Assembly (NCBI RefSeq): GCF_017654505.1
Contig: NC_054536.1
Location: 12,321,794 to 12,385,793 of the forward strand
Length of the DNA: 64,000 bases
Direction of reading: 5' to 3'
Source: Polyodon spathula
Taxonomy: Eukaryota; Chordata; Actinopteri; Acipenseriformes; Polyodontidae
Part shown: piece after piece, positions 33,299 to 46,000 of the stretch
How the letters are laid out: each line of letters starts with the position of its first letter
How positions within the stretch are numbered: the stretch's first letter is position 1
Notes under the pieces: generated by a model
Database searches by the model: none
Told to the model about the DNA's origin: nothing
What the model saw: only the letters and a program-made list of their open reading frames with translations
Program-made: the position numbers and the translations under genes

Positions 33299-34166
33299 AT
33301 GAAGAAAAAAATAGCAAATATATTAAATAGTTATTTTTTACAAGTTTTTGCAAAGGAGAATACGGACAACATGCCCCTCATGTCACCCAGTTCCTATCCA
33401 GTTTTAAATAACTTTAGCTTAAGCAAGGCAGAAGTGTTAAAGGGACTACGAGCTCTTAAAATAAACAAATCACCAGGGCCGGATGAGATCATCCTAATAG
33501 TACTCAAAGAAATGAAAGAAGTTATCTACAAACCGCTTAATAAGATCATGCAACAGTCTCGAGACAGGGGTTGTACCAACAGACTAGGGAATTGCAAGCG
33601 TTATACCGATCCACAAAAAGGGAAATAAAAACGAACCAGGTAACTACAGACCAATAAGCCTGACTTATTTTATATGTAAACTTATGTAAACTATAATAAG
33701 ATCCAAAATGGAAAATTACCTATATGGTAACAGTATCCTGGGAGAGAGTCAACATGGTTTTAGGAAAGGGAGATCATGTCTAACGAACCTGCTTGATTTT
33801 TTTTGATGATGCAACATCGACAATGAATAATAAAGTATATAACATGGTTTATTTAGATTTCCAGAAAGCTTTTGACAAAGTCCTGCGGAGCGAGGTAACC
33901 ACTGGAGTACCACAGGGATCAGTATTAGGTCCTCTGCTATTCCTAATCTACATTAATGACTTCGATTCTGGTATAGTAAGCAAACTTGTTAAATTTGCAG
34001 ATGACACCAAAATAGGAGTGGCAAACACTGTTGCAGCAGCAAAGGTCATTCAAAATGATCTAGACAAGATTCAGAACTGGGCAGACGCTTGGCAAATGAC
34101 ATTTATTAGAGAAAAGTGTAAGGTACTGCACGCAGGCAATAAAAATATGCAATGTAAATATGGGAG
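33299..34166 (+). pseudogene. LINE reverse transcriptase, broken
   Basis: The frame 33299-33628 holds LRALKINKSPGPDEI (RT motif 0/1 region). After a frame change, 33660-33800 reads PISLTYFICKL-like and HGFRKGRSCLTNLLDF. The frame 33793-34203 holds MVYLDFQKAFDKV, GVPQGSVLGPLLFLIYINDF and FADDTKIG, with the catalytic FADD at about 33996. The segment PHKRLILKLNAVG...VVTSG present in the copy at 41.3 kb is missing. The frame then runs into the inserted LTR. Confidence 0.85.
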
Positions 34167-34912
34167 TGTGGCAAAGTGGCTGGTGAAGGGGGGACAGGTG
34201 TAGCGATGATGCGGTGCAGGAGTGACAGGCAGACAATTGTAATCCGGTGAAAAAGTGCTTTATTTATATTCCAGGTCTGGTGACCGTAAAATAATAAATC
34301 CCCGGCAATACACAACAATGTGTAAGGCATGGGGATAACAAACAGGGCACAGTCCCGAACAAAAACGAACACAAGGTCACCAGTCCTGGGTGAGTGAAGT
34401 CGTGCTGTTGGTGAGTGCAAACACAGGTATTTTCGTGACGGTAGTGCAGTGGTGAGCCGGATTGTGCTGACCCTCAGCAACAGCTCCGGATGTGTGCTTT
34501 ACCTGTCTGGTGATACAAAAACATGGACAATTACAATACAGACAAACACAACACAAAACATGTAACACGTCTTTCTTTTGTTTATTGAGAGATCCTCTCT
34601 CAGTCTTTCTCTCCACCGAGCTTTACCCAAACGAAGGAAAAGATCAGCGTTACCCTGGCCCCTATATTTAATCCCGCATGACATCTTGGTAAATGGTTGC
34701 AACTGCCTTATTGCTTGCAGCTGTCCCTCGTTTACCTTTCAGGTCAATACAGTCTTACAACAGAGTCTCGCTTCTTTCCAGTCTGACTGACTTCCCGGTC
34801 CTGGAAACAAACTGTAAGGCCAGCCCTTCCAGATACTTCTCCTACCGTTCTTTAGTGCCCTCACAGGTCGGGAGGGAGATTTATCACCAGAACTCATTAT
34901 CTTTCTGTCACA
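34167..34912 (-). mobile_element. Solo LTR inside the LINE, GGGAG duplication
   Basis: This 746-bp block starts TGTGGCAAAGTGG and ends TTTCTGTCACA, flanked by GGGAG at 34162-34166 and 34913-34917. The uninterrupted LINE at 41.97 kb has a single ATGGGAGATATTG at the matching position, confirming the target site. It shares its family with the LTRs at 16334-16984 (opposite strand), 25945-26632 and 29421-29757. No internal region remains. Confidence 0.96.
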
Positions 34913-35067
34913 GGGAGATACTGAAAATGAAGAGGGAATCTATGAAAATGACCTAGGAGTTTATGTTGACTCAGAAATGCTTTCATCTAGACAATGTGGG
35001 GAAGCAATAAAAAAGGCCAACAATATGCTCGGATATATTGTGAAAAGTGTTGAATTTAATTCAAGGC

Positions 35068-35911
35068 AACACCCCAGAATTAAAATTGTGAGAAACTTGA
35101 ATACAAAAAAGACTTAAAGAGAACTGGACCAGCTGGATTGCCATCGAAGAAAGAGGAAAGGTCAACGAACGTTGAGCCAATAAATGAATGAACTGAGTTG
35201 GTTTGCTGGCACTTAATTTAAAAATGTACAGCAAGATTTCTTATATACTGAGCAAGACTGGCTTGCCTAATCAGGAGCAGTCTTACAGCAATTTGGCCTC
35301 TGATGCAAGTGGAGCCACTACAGATGACTGAATCATACCCTGCATCGACTCTTCAAGACAAACATTGGAGTATTCCCAGTACAACTAAAGAGATCTGACA
35401 GAATCTACATAGGAGAATGTAATACATGTATGAGCTGAAAGAGTGAGAGTTATAAAGTATAACAGGGTGTGGCCATAAGTCACTGTACTGTATAAGTGTA
35501 ATAGCTGGTGGAAACTATTTAACAATCAGATAGTGAAATTAATTGAAGCAATCTACTTAATTGAGTAATTGGTGCCTGACTAAATATAATATGAATAAGA
35601 ACAAATATAATAGGTGTTCATTTTAGGTGCCATGGATTCTAATTAAGGGATACATAATTAAACAACAGATGGATAAAGAATTGATTATGATTTCACAGTA
35701 TCCTATTAATTCGAATTTACTGAGTGAATGAAATTGGTTTTATCCAATAAACACCAGATAAACACTGGAAATGGTTGCTCAATTCATGTTGACGACCCCT
35801 TTCCTCATGAAAAAATAAATAACCTGCAAAAGAAACTTTGTGCATTGCAGCAGAGCAATGTCCCTCCTTCCTGAATTGTATCTTTCATTGATTCATTCTG
35901 AATACTTAAAC
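35068..35911. other. Non-coding DNA
   Basis: No gene or clear repeat is visible. Confidence 0.4.
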
Positions 35912-35916
35912 CCACC

Positions 35917-36527
35917 TATCACAAAGACGACTGCAGTGGGTGACGTCAGACCAGAAACAGGAACCAACACAGAAGAGACGCAAAGAGGTGGAGTTTTGGT
36001 GAAGCTGACCGCTTGCTTGCTCAGCATTTAATGATTAAACAAACAGAAAATAAAAAAGGTTGCAAGACAAACAAAACATAGTATATGGCACTTTAGCCAA
36101 AATAAACATACAAATAAAATGGACGACACAGACAAACACGGTGAGCTGTTCTTATTTTAACTATTATTATAACTGTTACCTCCGTCTCCACACCCGTTCT
36201 CCACTCACTGAACACCCAATCCTGAGTGAGTGAAAACATGTTGCTTTTATGCAGCTGTACCGAGACTCGATTGCTAATCAATCATTCAATTGGAGTTTCG
36301 GTACAACTGCACGTGAATTAATAAGTGCAATTCCCCTTGCTCACATATTATTACATTTTACCTGCACGTGAAGTGCTGTGCAATCCTCGTGCCTAAATAC
36401 AAATATACATTTTAAACGCTCGTAACCCATATTACATCCCGTGTACCAATGACTATACACCAACATTAGCACATTACACGCAACATACAACACAGAATAC
36501 ACACAGGGGCAGGGCAACATTGCCACA
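35917..36527 (-). mobile_element. Solo LTR with CCACC target duplication
   Basis: CCACC at 35912-35916 and 36528-36532 flanks a 611-bp block ending CAACATTGCCACA. It shares GACGTCAGACCAG, TATGCAGCTGTACCGAGACTCG, GAATTAATAAGTGCAATTCCC and CCTAAATACAAATATACATTTTA with 49203-50055. On the minus strand GCATAAAAGC is a TATA-like box, so it probably lies in minus orientation. The left edge is TATCAC where TGTGAC is expected, so that end has mutated. Confidence 0.82.
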
Positions 36528-36532
36528 CCACC

Positions 36533-39500
36533 TCAACTACTGAGTGGCAGCAAATTCCTCCATTTCTATTGGAGAATTGTACACACTCACAAGATTTAAA
36601 ACGAGATTGCAATAAATGGAAGATTGTTGTTGCTCGTGAGATTTAAGGCTATATTACAGTTTGATAGGGAATATTTACACACTCATTGAATTTAAGACAG
36701 AACTGTGGTGAAATGTGACGAATATCCCTGTGACCATAAGGATTTAGTTGTGGAAGACAGCAAAGGAAAGAAGGTACAGTTGAAAAAGTGTGCAAGTATT
36801 GTCGAGTTACTAAACATATTGTGACAGAAAAAAACGAAAACAATAATTTTGTACAGTATATAAAAAGCAAAAGAAAAAAACATTTACATATCGAAAATAC
36901 CTAAAAATAAGCGTAAAATATTATTAATAAAAATAGAAAAACAAAAGCCCTACTATAATTGACATGTCACATTGAAGCTGAAGTATTACCTGAATATTAT
37001 CTATTGCTAAACTTTATGTGCTGATTATTGTGACACTAATATAACAGTGTTGTGTTGTTATTGTCCGACTGTGTTTCATATTCTGGATCTTCAGCTTTTC
37101 AGCAGTTGGAAGTAATTGATAATTAAGAGTGCTAATTAATTAACACCATTACACATATCAGCTAGTTATTGTATTATTGTGTGTCTTATGCATAGGAGAG
37201 ACTTATGATTAATTAAAGAACCTTTATTATTTAGCCATAGCCCATATAACGTGTTTGAATGCCGTGGCTACATACATGCCTCAGCTGTGCGTGTCACTCT
37301 ACTTCCGTTTCCCATAACCCCTATCCTGTTACACAATATCCTGATAGTTACTCTTGACTGGGTGTTGTACATTTACTTGTAACCTACACTGCCTTGTTGC
37401 TATTGGCGACAAAAACAAATAAAAAGCAAAATACTAAATAAGAAACAAGCACAACAAATCTTGTCAAAAAAAAAAAACCTCTACATTTTACATAGAAGTT
37501 TTTACATCATTACACCACATTAGCCCCTTATATGAAGACTGACCAGAGCAAGCTTGAAAAACTATTAAAATAAAAACACAGTGTAATTAGACAATAAGTA
37601 TAGTAAATGTATCCATAAAATACATAAATAAGTTGTGTAAAACAAAAAAAAAAACATGGTGCCATATGTTGTAGCAGTATGCAGTCTTTATTACATAACA
37701 ACCAAATCAATGACAAATTACAGTACTGCTGTGATAGTGGTGCATTACTAGTGTTACATTATTTATTCCTAGTGCCAGCTAATTCTAGGACAAGCAAATC
37801 CATACTGCAAGCATTAAAAAAAGAACAGAATATAAATACAAAAGTCAGCAAACCATATTAGAAACATGTTTTAAATCTACACATGAATAGAAAAGACGTC
37901 AGAATGAAATATTACCAATTTTACAATAAAAAAGGCCCGTGCAGCAGCTACATCCTTAAGCAGGACTATGCATCTGAAAAGTGCTCCTGTAGTGCACCCT
38001 TAACCCTCCTAGGACTTCATATGACACAGGCATTAGCATTACACAGCTCTAAGCCTGTTAGAAAAGGAAGGCAGTGAGGGAGAATTGCCAGATCAGCCCT
38101 GTGAATCACTTTTAACTTTAGCAGCACTAAAAAAAAAATTAAAAATACCTGCGTACACATTTTATTGCATCAGCAAGTTAACCAATTATTATGTGGTGGG
38201 CTCTCTTTAAAATTGCTCTGGGACTAATAGTAATGAAATAGTGTTATAACTGAGATGGCTATGCCTGTTGCAAAGCCAGTGTAAGAAGGGTTATGTTTGA
38301 GTCATGGGTATCATTATTAAAAAATAAATAAATAAATTCCGTTAACATCTGCAAGGGATGGAATTCATTGTGAAATAAATGCTCTGTAAGTTCTGAACAC
38401 CTGTTTGGGTTTATTGGTGATGATTATGAAAGCAGACATTCGGTAAGACGGCAGATGATAACCATACACACATAAAGTAAGACATTTAGGTCACTATGAC
38501 GCACACACAGTGTTATATCACATTATAGCAACCTAACAGCGGTTACAAAAGAGAAACAATGAAAGGTTATGCTTTAGACCGTGATGCTGCTTTTCAGAGG
38601 AAAACTGTTTAAACCCTGAATTTGAATCTCTGTGATGCTACTGAGCCATAATTTGGCCATGAATCTGTTTTATTACACTACCGAGGACCTAACCCTTAAC
38701 CCTTTCAGGTTTGGAAAAATAAAATTGAATAGTAACCCTTATAAAAATATCGCATGGTAAATCTGCACATTCTCCAATGCTTTCCCATGGTTATCCTGTG
38801 TATTTACCATAGTTTACCGTGGTTTGCCATGTTTTTAAATCTGCATTTCCAGACCTTTCTAGAATTTACAATGCTAAAGCAAAGCTTTGTCAATATCCTT
38901 TTAGTAAACTTCTATAAGGGAGCTAGCCTACATATTAGATAAATTGAACCCTCCTGTCCTACAGAAACATACAGTTGTGAATGAAGCCACCAATGCCCTC
39001 AGATGAGATGAAAATATTTTGAATGCTGCTACAGGCTGGACATTTCTGGTACCAATTGCATGAACCTAATGTGCACAGTATGCAGCTTGAGTTGTGCAAG
39101 AGATATCCTACTAAAGACATTTTGCAAACACATGGCCACCTGGCCATGACAAACTGTTCTATGTCACTGAAGTGTGAACTAGTCTGAGGCTGCAGCATGA
39201 ATCATTCAAGAGATATTAACTATCAATGATATCTTAACAATATCCCATTAGCCTGTTGGCGAGGGGTAAAAAGGAATTCATTCTAAAACTAGTATTATAC
39301 ACTTTGCTTTATTGACAATTGCAGACACTCGACTAAATACACTTCAAATTATCAGTTATGTGTTGTACATTGTGTGGTTAAATTGATATTCATTATGCAG
39401 GTATGGCAGAGCAAGCATGGGCAGTGCTACCATACACTGGGCGTGTGATTTACTGCACATTCTTAACATGTGTATTTTGAAATGTAAGTTACACCCAGAA

Positions 39501-40876
39501 CTAACAAAGCATATATAAATTAGAAAACAAAGAAATCTAACTAACACTTGAAAAGGCTGAACAAAAACAAGTTACTGTGCTACAAGACATTATGCTGTCC
39601 TAATTTGTAACACCATAAGTCACAATATCCAAGGAACTAACAGATAACTCAATTCAGTTATTGGTGTAATGAGGACATTGAAAGTGCTGGACATTTTCTG
39701 ATAATGAGACAGTTTTCCTACATTCACATTTACCGTATTGAAGCTAATCCTGAACAACAGATGCAGCATTAGCAGTTCTAATCCCCCATGTTGCTATTAA
39801 AAAGGAACAGTACAAACTTTAAGCTGCTTGAGAATCACTGTCTGTGTCAGAGTTAACAATAAGCCATTTCCAAGCTATTGTAAAAGAATAATTACCTGTG
39901 AGACCAAGAGAAAAGAAAAATGACTTCTAAGATTTAGCTGGTAAAGAGTCCTTGCCTTTTCTAATACCTTCCTGAAGGTTTGCAACATCACATACAGTAA
40001 ATGCCTTGGATAGGTACTTTAAGTGGCGATAGTCATTCACATCTTGGTTCTGTATTTGAAGTGTACAGAAGCACACTGACTTACCACATCATGGTCAGGT
40101 GAAGGCAAAAGCTGGTGTCACCACAACCTGCTGGTATTCCAATTAGAAGCTGATAAAGGTGCAGGGGATAGGACATGATAACAACTCCCAATGTATCTCA
40201 ATAAAGTCTGTCATAGTGGGTGGGAAGTATATGGTGGGTGGGCAGAACAGCAAGGATGGTTTTAACATTTAAAAGCTATGGACAAATAACTTGTAGTGTA
40301 CATTAGAAACCTCGGTAATGTCATCCAGCAATCACACAGTAAAACAAAGTAGATTAATGTAATTAAAGCCAACAAAAGAATTCCAGTAAATGTTTTCTAC
40401 TATGTAATGCCATTATTTTGTAGGTCTCACCTTTTCCCTTATGATAAAGGTGAGACATATTTTTAAATGACCAACAGCATTCAAAGATTTAAAACCTGTT
40501 TCTCGCAACCTTCAGCACAAGTTGGATTGAGTTCTGAAATGAACAAGTCTGGTTTCAAACAGGTCAGTATCAGTGACGCATAGAAAAGTGCCATGATGTG
40601 TTCTGAAACATCTCCGGTTTCTACATTGTATGTAACATGTTAGCAGTTGTAGAGCAATATTGTTAGTTAATATCTAAAGTATTTCAAATGTTAAACTGTA
40701 AACTGAATAATAAGTAAACAATATTATGACACTGTGTTTTCTACACTTGAAATCAATTAGTATTTCACATATAAACATGAGTTGTGTCTCAGAACTGCCA
40801 TCTTACCTGCCATATACTTTGATTCACTGTTTCGATTTTAAGTGTGCACTTTTGAAAGAAACACAGTAAATGCATA
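36533..40876. other. Non-coding AT-rich DNA
   Basis: Over 4 kb of AT-rich sequence shows no exon-like frame with splice context and no recognised transposon. Poly-A runs are at 37466-37477 and 38126-38135. Confidence 0.4.
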
Positions 40877-41207
40877 CAGTGCTACCCCATTATAACGCCG
40901 TTGTCGGGGTCCATAATTGGGTAACATAATTTGTGTTTCGCCTTATAATGAATACCGGTACTGGCATCTGTGTTCCCGAAATGATTTACAATAGCCAAAT
41001 TAATATTGTAGCATACTGTGGAAAATGAAGGAAGGAGACACGGTTTATTGGGATGATTATTCCTGGCCAACAAACAACAAACAGTCTTGCATATTCACAC
41101 AGAAGCTTTTCTGACTCAGCTGTCAGCTCTGTCCACATTGATGTGCGCTTTCATGTTCCCGCCTACCTGGATGTCAATCAGCTGAGGCAAGCTTACCGCT
41201 TCTCTGC

Positions 41208-41211
<4 letters not shown>

Positions 41212-41252
<41 letters not shown>
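41212..41252. repeat. (CA)n microsatellite
   Basis: About 20 uninterrupted CA units lie just upstream of the 5' truncation point of the LINE. Confidence 0.98.
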
Positions 41253-41254
<2 letters not shown>

Positions 41255-41280
41255 GTCCGTGGAACAGATTAAATCCCGGG

Positions 41281-42679
41281 TCGTTATACCGATCCACAAA
41301 AAGGGAAACAAAACTGAACCAGGTAACTACAGACCAGTAAGCCTGACTTCTATTATATGCAAACTTATGGAAACTATAATAAGAGCCAAAATGGAAAATT
41401 ACCTATATGGTAACAGGGTACTGGGAGACAGTCAACATGGTTTTAGGAAAGGGAGATCGTGCCTAACTAACTTGCTTGATTTTTTTGAGGATGCAACATC
41501 GATAATGGATAATTGCAAAGCATATGATATGGTTTATTTAGATTTCCAGAAAGCTTTTGACAAAGTCCCGCACAAAAGATTAATTCTCAAACTGAACGCA
41601 GTTGGGATTCAAGGAAACACATGTACATGGATTAGGGAGTGGTTAACATGTAGAAAACAGAAAGTACTGATTAGAGGAAAAACCTCAGAATGGAGTGTGG
41701 TAACCAGCGGTGTACCACAGGGATCAGTATTAGGTCCTCTGCTATTCCTAATCTACATTAATGATTTAGATTCTGGTATAGTAAGCAAACTTGTTAAATT
41801 TGCAGACGACACAAAAGTAGGAGGAGTGGCAAACACTGTTGCAGCAGCAAAGGTCATTCAAAATGATCTAGACAAGATTCAGAACTGGGCAGATACATGG
41901 CAAATGACATTTAATAGAGAAAAGTGTAAGGTACTGCACGCAGGAAATAAAAATGTACATTATAAATATCATATGGGAGATATTGAAATTGGAGAAGGAA
42001 TCTATGAAAAAGACCTAGGAGTTTTTGTTGACTCAGAAATGTCTTCATCTAGGCAATGTGGGGAAGCTATAAAAAAGGCTAACAAGATACTCGGATACAT
42101 TGTGAAAAGTGTTGAATTTAAATCAAGGGAAGTAATGTTAAAACTGTACAATGCACTTGTAAGACCTCATCTTGAATATTGTGTGCAGTTCTGGTCACCT
42201 CGCTATAAAAAAGATATTGCTGCTCTAGAAAGAGTGCAAAGAAGAGCGACCAGAATTATTCCGGGCTTAAAAGGCATGTCATATGCAGACAGGCTAAAAG
42301 AATTGAATCTGTTCAGTCTTGAACAAAGAAGACTACGTGGCGACCTAATTCAAGCATTCAAAATTCTAAAAGGTATTGACAGTGTCGACGCAAGGGACTT
42401 TTTCAGCCTGAAAAAAGAAACAAGGACCAGGGGTCACAAATGGAGTTTAGAAAAAGGGGCATTCAGAACAGAAAATAGGAGACACTTTTTTACACAGAGA
42501 ATTGTGAGGGTCTGGAATCAACTCCCCAGTAATGTTGTTGAAGCTGACACCCTGGGATCCTTCAAGAAGCTGCTTGATGAGATTTTGGGATCAATAAGCT
42601 ACTAACAACCAAACGAGCAAGATGGGCCGAATGGCCTCCTCTCGTTTGTAAACTTTCTTATGTTCTTATGTTCTTATGT
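41281..42679 (+). mobile_element. 5'-truncated CR1-type LINE, young copy
   Basis: Similarity to the older LINE begins at CGTTATACCGATCCACAAAA, so this copy is cut off at its 5' end in the early RT, as usual for LINEs. It runs through the complete 3' half and ends in GGGCCGAATGGCCTCCTCTC, a short conserved 3' region, and a tail of TTATGTTC repeats (about 42656-42679). The single open frame throughout indicates a recent insertion. Confidence 0.93.
41283..42605 (+). CDS. LINE reverse transcriptase, C-terminal 440 residues
   Basis: The frame is open from VIPIHKKGNKTEPGNYRPVS to the stop at 42605. An upstream ATG at 41259 adds eight non-LINE residues and is unlikely to be a real start. RT motifs in order: HGFRKGRSCL (about residues 60-69 of the open frame), MVYLDFQKAFDKV (about 92-104, catalytic Asp), GVPQGSVLGPLLFLIYINDL (about 150-169) and KFADDTK with the FADD box (about 179-182). 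A thumb/C-terminal region follows (LGVFVDSEM, NALVRPHLEYC, RVQRRATR, RGHKWSLEKGAFRTENRRHFF, RVWNQLPSNVVEA). This is the CR1/L2-type C-terminus. The enzyme copies its own RNA at a nicked target. Lacking the endonuclease, this copy cannot move on its own. Confidence 0.92.
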   Translation, partial: VIPIHKKGNKTEPGNYRPVSLTSIICKLMETIIRAKMENYLYGNRVLGDSQHGFRKGRSCLTNLLDFFEDATSIMDNCKAYDMVYLDFQKAFDKVPHKRLILKLNAVGIQGNTCTWIREWLTCRKQKVLIRGKTSEWSVVTSGVPQGSVLGPLLFLIYINDLDSGIVSKLVKFADDTKVGGVANTVAAAKVIQNDLDKIQNWADTWQMTFNREKCKVLHAGNKNVHYKYHMGDIEIGEGIYEKDLGVFVDSEMSSSRQCGEAIKKANKILGYIVKSVEFKSREVMLKLYNALVRPHLEYCVQFWSPRYKKDIAALERVQRRATRIIPGLKGMSYADRLKELNLFSLEQRRLRGDLIQAFKILKGIDSVDARDFFSLKKETRTRGHKWSLEKGAFRTENRRHFFTQRIVRVWNQLPSNVVEADTLGSFKKLLDEILGSISY

Positions 42680-43057
42680 TACAATACATATAGTATAACA
42701 AAAACTGCTATTCCACCAATTTAAAGTTTACACCACTCTTATTTAAATTGTATATTATTTATACTAAATGTTGTAAACTGTAAACAAATAACACAGAATC
42801 CAAGGACGTTTATACACACTTGTATTGTTTCATACTTGTTTTATAATATTAACGGACAGTTTGTTTTTACTTTTATCAAGAAAAAAATACAGTGCAAGCA
42901 CGGGAGCTTTATAAATACTATATGTCCCAGTTTCAACATAAATGTGTTTAAATGCAGTAATGCAAAACAACAATAAAACCCAACATTTGTGAGTCAAATT
43001 GCATTATGGGGGAAGTGGGAGCCACAACCTTACCGTGTTATAACTGATTGCGCACTG

Positions 43058-46000
43058 TACTGTATTTTCATTATAAGCATAGGCTGAGATTTGGGGGGAG
43101 AACGCCCCTCCTCTGAGCCTATTTAAAGCTCAGAAAAACACACCTAGCTGTTCCACCACATAGTCCACCACACCAACCTGGCCTTGTCAGATCAGTTCCT
43201 TATTCAGAGGGCGGTGGCTTCTTTCGTCCCTTGAGACGAGGGACAAGCAGCCAAAACTGTAAGCACTGACATCACCCATACCAAAACAAGCAGCCATGAT
43301 CCTGACATTGCATTTTAAAGAATGGCATCTGGTACTACACCAGATTAAATAAAGTTCTCAGTTTGCCATTCAGGATGTCCAGGAAGTTTGTCACTGCTTT
43401 ACTTTCTTGGTTGAGTCACGCCTGCAAATCGTGTCTAAGAATAAGCAACTGTCTGGTTACTGACAAGAAAGAAGGCCCTTTATGTTCACTCTGCAGTATT
43501 CTGTGACTTTGACTTGTAGAGCAAATGTTTTGTATGCCTGTGTGACATTGGCTTCCATTACCAATTCAGTTTGTGGGATATGCAATGTAAAGAGCAGAAA
43601 TGCATGATGTTAATATTCCACGTCGTGCTTTGTGTGACTGCAGATAACAATACAGTGTAAGACATTTCTTTCCAGTGACACCAAAATCTTTGAAGCTTTG
43701 TGTTCCTTCTGCTTTTCTCACTGCATTGTTCCAGTTCCATTATTTACCTCTTCTGATGTATTATGTTTTTGGTTGGTTAGCAATATTTTAAAATATGTTT
43801 TTAACGTATTCATTTTAGTTTGTTGAAACTGAATGGTTTATGATTTTTGTGTTACATACAGTACACTGCGGTTTTTATATTGTCCAAAAGCACCGATCCT
43901 TGTTAATGACCAGACCAGAGATTTGAAGCTGACTCATCCATCACATATAGATGTGCATTGTTGTAAGGCAATTATCTACCACTTGTTATAGGCAAAGACT
44001 GGAATAGAGATAGTGGCACAGAGAAGCACATGGATGCATTGTTAATAGGATTATGTAACACGTTAATGCCCTATAATGGAAAAAAAAAAATAGGAAAACA
44101 AGCTAATTTGTAACCATCTTTGTACTGAATACCACAGAAAAAGATTTCATGATGGCCAGCGATTCTTACAAATAAGCCTATTCTCACTTATTTAATTGGA
44201 TGCTGACCAGGGTCTGTTCAACTGATTTTAAAACAATAAATGTTTGGATCCTTTGTGTACCAATGTTTTGAAAAACAACAACTTCAAAAGTGCAGCAGAG
44301 TCCCTTTGTGTATTTTTGCTTTTCTGTAATTGCACTAACAGACAAACAAAAATTGAGAACAAATGTGTAAAAAAAAGTCTGATTGTGAAAGGCATTGGAA
44401 CTTCAAGTGCTTATTTTTGTAAACAGTGGATCTTTGAATTTTTTGATGCATATGCAGTTCATCAACAACTACAAAAAAAGAAGAAAACATTCAGCTGCTG
44501 GCATTCATGAAATAATTGGACCTGCATGCTGTATCAGACAGTCACTTGCACATTTAAAAACAACACATTTAGAAATACCAGCGGTTGTAGCCTGACAAAC
44601 AGGGCATGGCGTTATCTCTGACTTCAAGTTCAGACTCAGCCTGCTTCTTAGCCTGTTAATTGTGTTACACAGGGATACAGTGTTAGTCTTGACTCTACAA
44701 ATAATGTGTAGGAGGGGAATGCTAACCGTACAGACACAAAATCCTACTTCTTCAAACATTTAAACTACATAATACTGTGCAAGGCTTTTGCCAGCTCCTG
44801 ATAATGTTTCTTACAGCAATGTTAGTGTCACGCAGTAGTACTGGCTTTTCTTGTGGCTTACTTCCTTGCCTTGCCCTTGTTTTATCTCTATAAGTGGAAA
44901 TGGCTTAATAATTTGATTCACTTCTTTGTTTATCACACAGGAATAGTATTTTTTTTATTTTGTTGTTTGCTGTGCAATTTGCGTTCTATTTCTAAACAAT
45001 TATTTTATTGATTTAGTTTATTCTTGCATTCTTAGCACCATTAATCACCCTGTATACAGTCAGTTGTACAGACAGTTTCGTTAATTTTCTGGCAATGTGG
45101 TTTGGCAGACCACTGCACCCCAGCACTGTCATTATGTCTGTTCGCCTTTGAACCTTTGACAGCATTATGGTGTACATGTATATGTATGTGTTTAAAAAAA
45201 AAAAAGGGGGCAATTGCCTCTTTTCAGTCTCCAAACCTAAGCAATGGATCTTACCAAGCTACTGAACCCCTTGAGGTGGGGAGATAGGTCATTGCAGCAT
45301 TAATTGTGAGTCAAGATGGGCAAATTGGTGCAAGCAGTATTCAAACCATGCTCACACGACTTACACTGCATTCCAACCGGCAATGCTTTTGCTGGTGAGA
45401 CCCTTGGGACCGCCTTCATTTAATGAATATTGATTTTTTTGAAGGTGTCATAGCATGTAATATAGTGACCTTCTCGCTCAAAGATACCTTCATAGAGAGA
45501 GAGAGAGAGAAGCAAGCTCATAAATCTTTTCTTGTGATCCCTAAATTTACATTTACATTATTGCTTTCATATAGATACATACATTTATCAGCAGGGTAAG
45601 GTTTTTTTTTTTTTTTTAAGACTAAAATGCTAAGTATTTTCTTATAGATAAGCCTTGAAAGAAGGCTTTCTCATCTTCTTAAAATTTAATGTAGATATGT
45701 GAATGCTCAGTACTTTCACCATTTTAAATAGAAGCTTAATTTCTGAATTAAGGCACATTAATGCAATTAAGTATTGTTTTTCATTTTGTGGATAATTAAA
45801 TGCAGTAGTCTCATTATATCCCAACTGTAGATCTTTCATAGATTTAAGAGTTCTATAATGTAAAACAACAGACCATTTTTCAGTACAAACATTTACTAAT
45901 AAGATCTACTTTCTTCAAAGGGTAAGTAGCAGGGTTCTGAAAAATATAGTGTGATACGTCTCCACGTGTTTCTACAGCTGATTAAACAGTGTACCTGTAA

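Larger units (their letters stand above)
31840..35067 (+). mobile_element. CR1-type LINE, old copy, split by a solo LTR
   Basis: On the plus strand, in order: an esterase-like part (VVVFSGILPALA near 31840, GLYGRDGLHLN-type RQDRLHLNKKGTNLFG near 32010); an APE endonuclease (CIYLNARSIKNKM, IGVTETWLSES, IIIGACYRP near 32165-32480); and an RT in pieces. RT pieces include INKSPGPDEI at 33458-33487, HGFRKGRS near 33755, YLDFQKAFDKV, then GVPQGSVLGPLLFLIYINDF and KFADDTK at 33898-34012. About 130 bp between AFDKV and GVPQGS is deleted. A solo LTR interrupts it at 34167-34912, after which LINE sequence resumes to 35067 and breaks off. Many stops and frameshifts are present. Confidence 0.88.
40877..43057. 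mobile_element. Tigger/pogo-like element carrying a LINE insertion
   Basis: The left end CAGTGCTACCCCATTATAACGC and right end (minus strand) CAGTGCGCAATCAGTTATAACAC form imperfect inverted repeats, each next to TA (40875-40876 and 43058-43059). CAGTG...TTATAAC ends with TA duplications fit Tc1/mariner-superfamily Tigger/pogo MITEs. Leaving out the LINE (41281-42679) and a (CA)n array, the element is about 0.7 kb and has no transposase. Confidence 0.65.

Noticed and set aside
41259..41282. ATG as a true start of the LINE RT frame
   Set aside because: The first eight codons come from the host element sequence upstream of the 5' truncation point, not from the LINE.
43090..43375. TATTTAAAG box, palindrome and AATAAA suggesting an LTR or a small gene
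   Set aside because: No TG...CA ends, target duplication or second copy was found in the window; kept only as a note within the intergenic entry.
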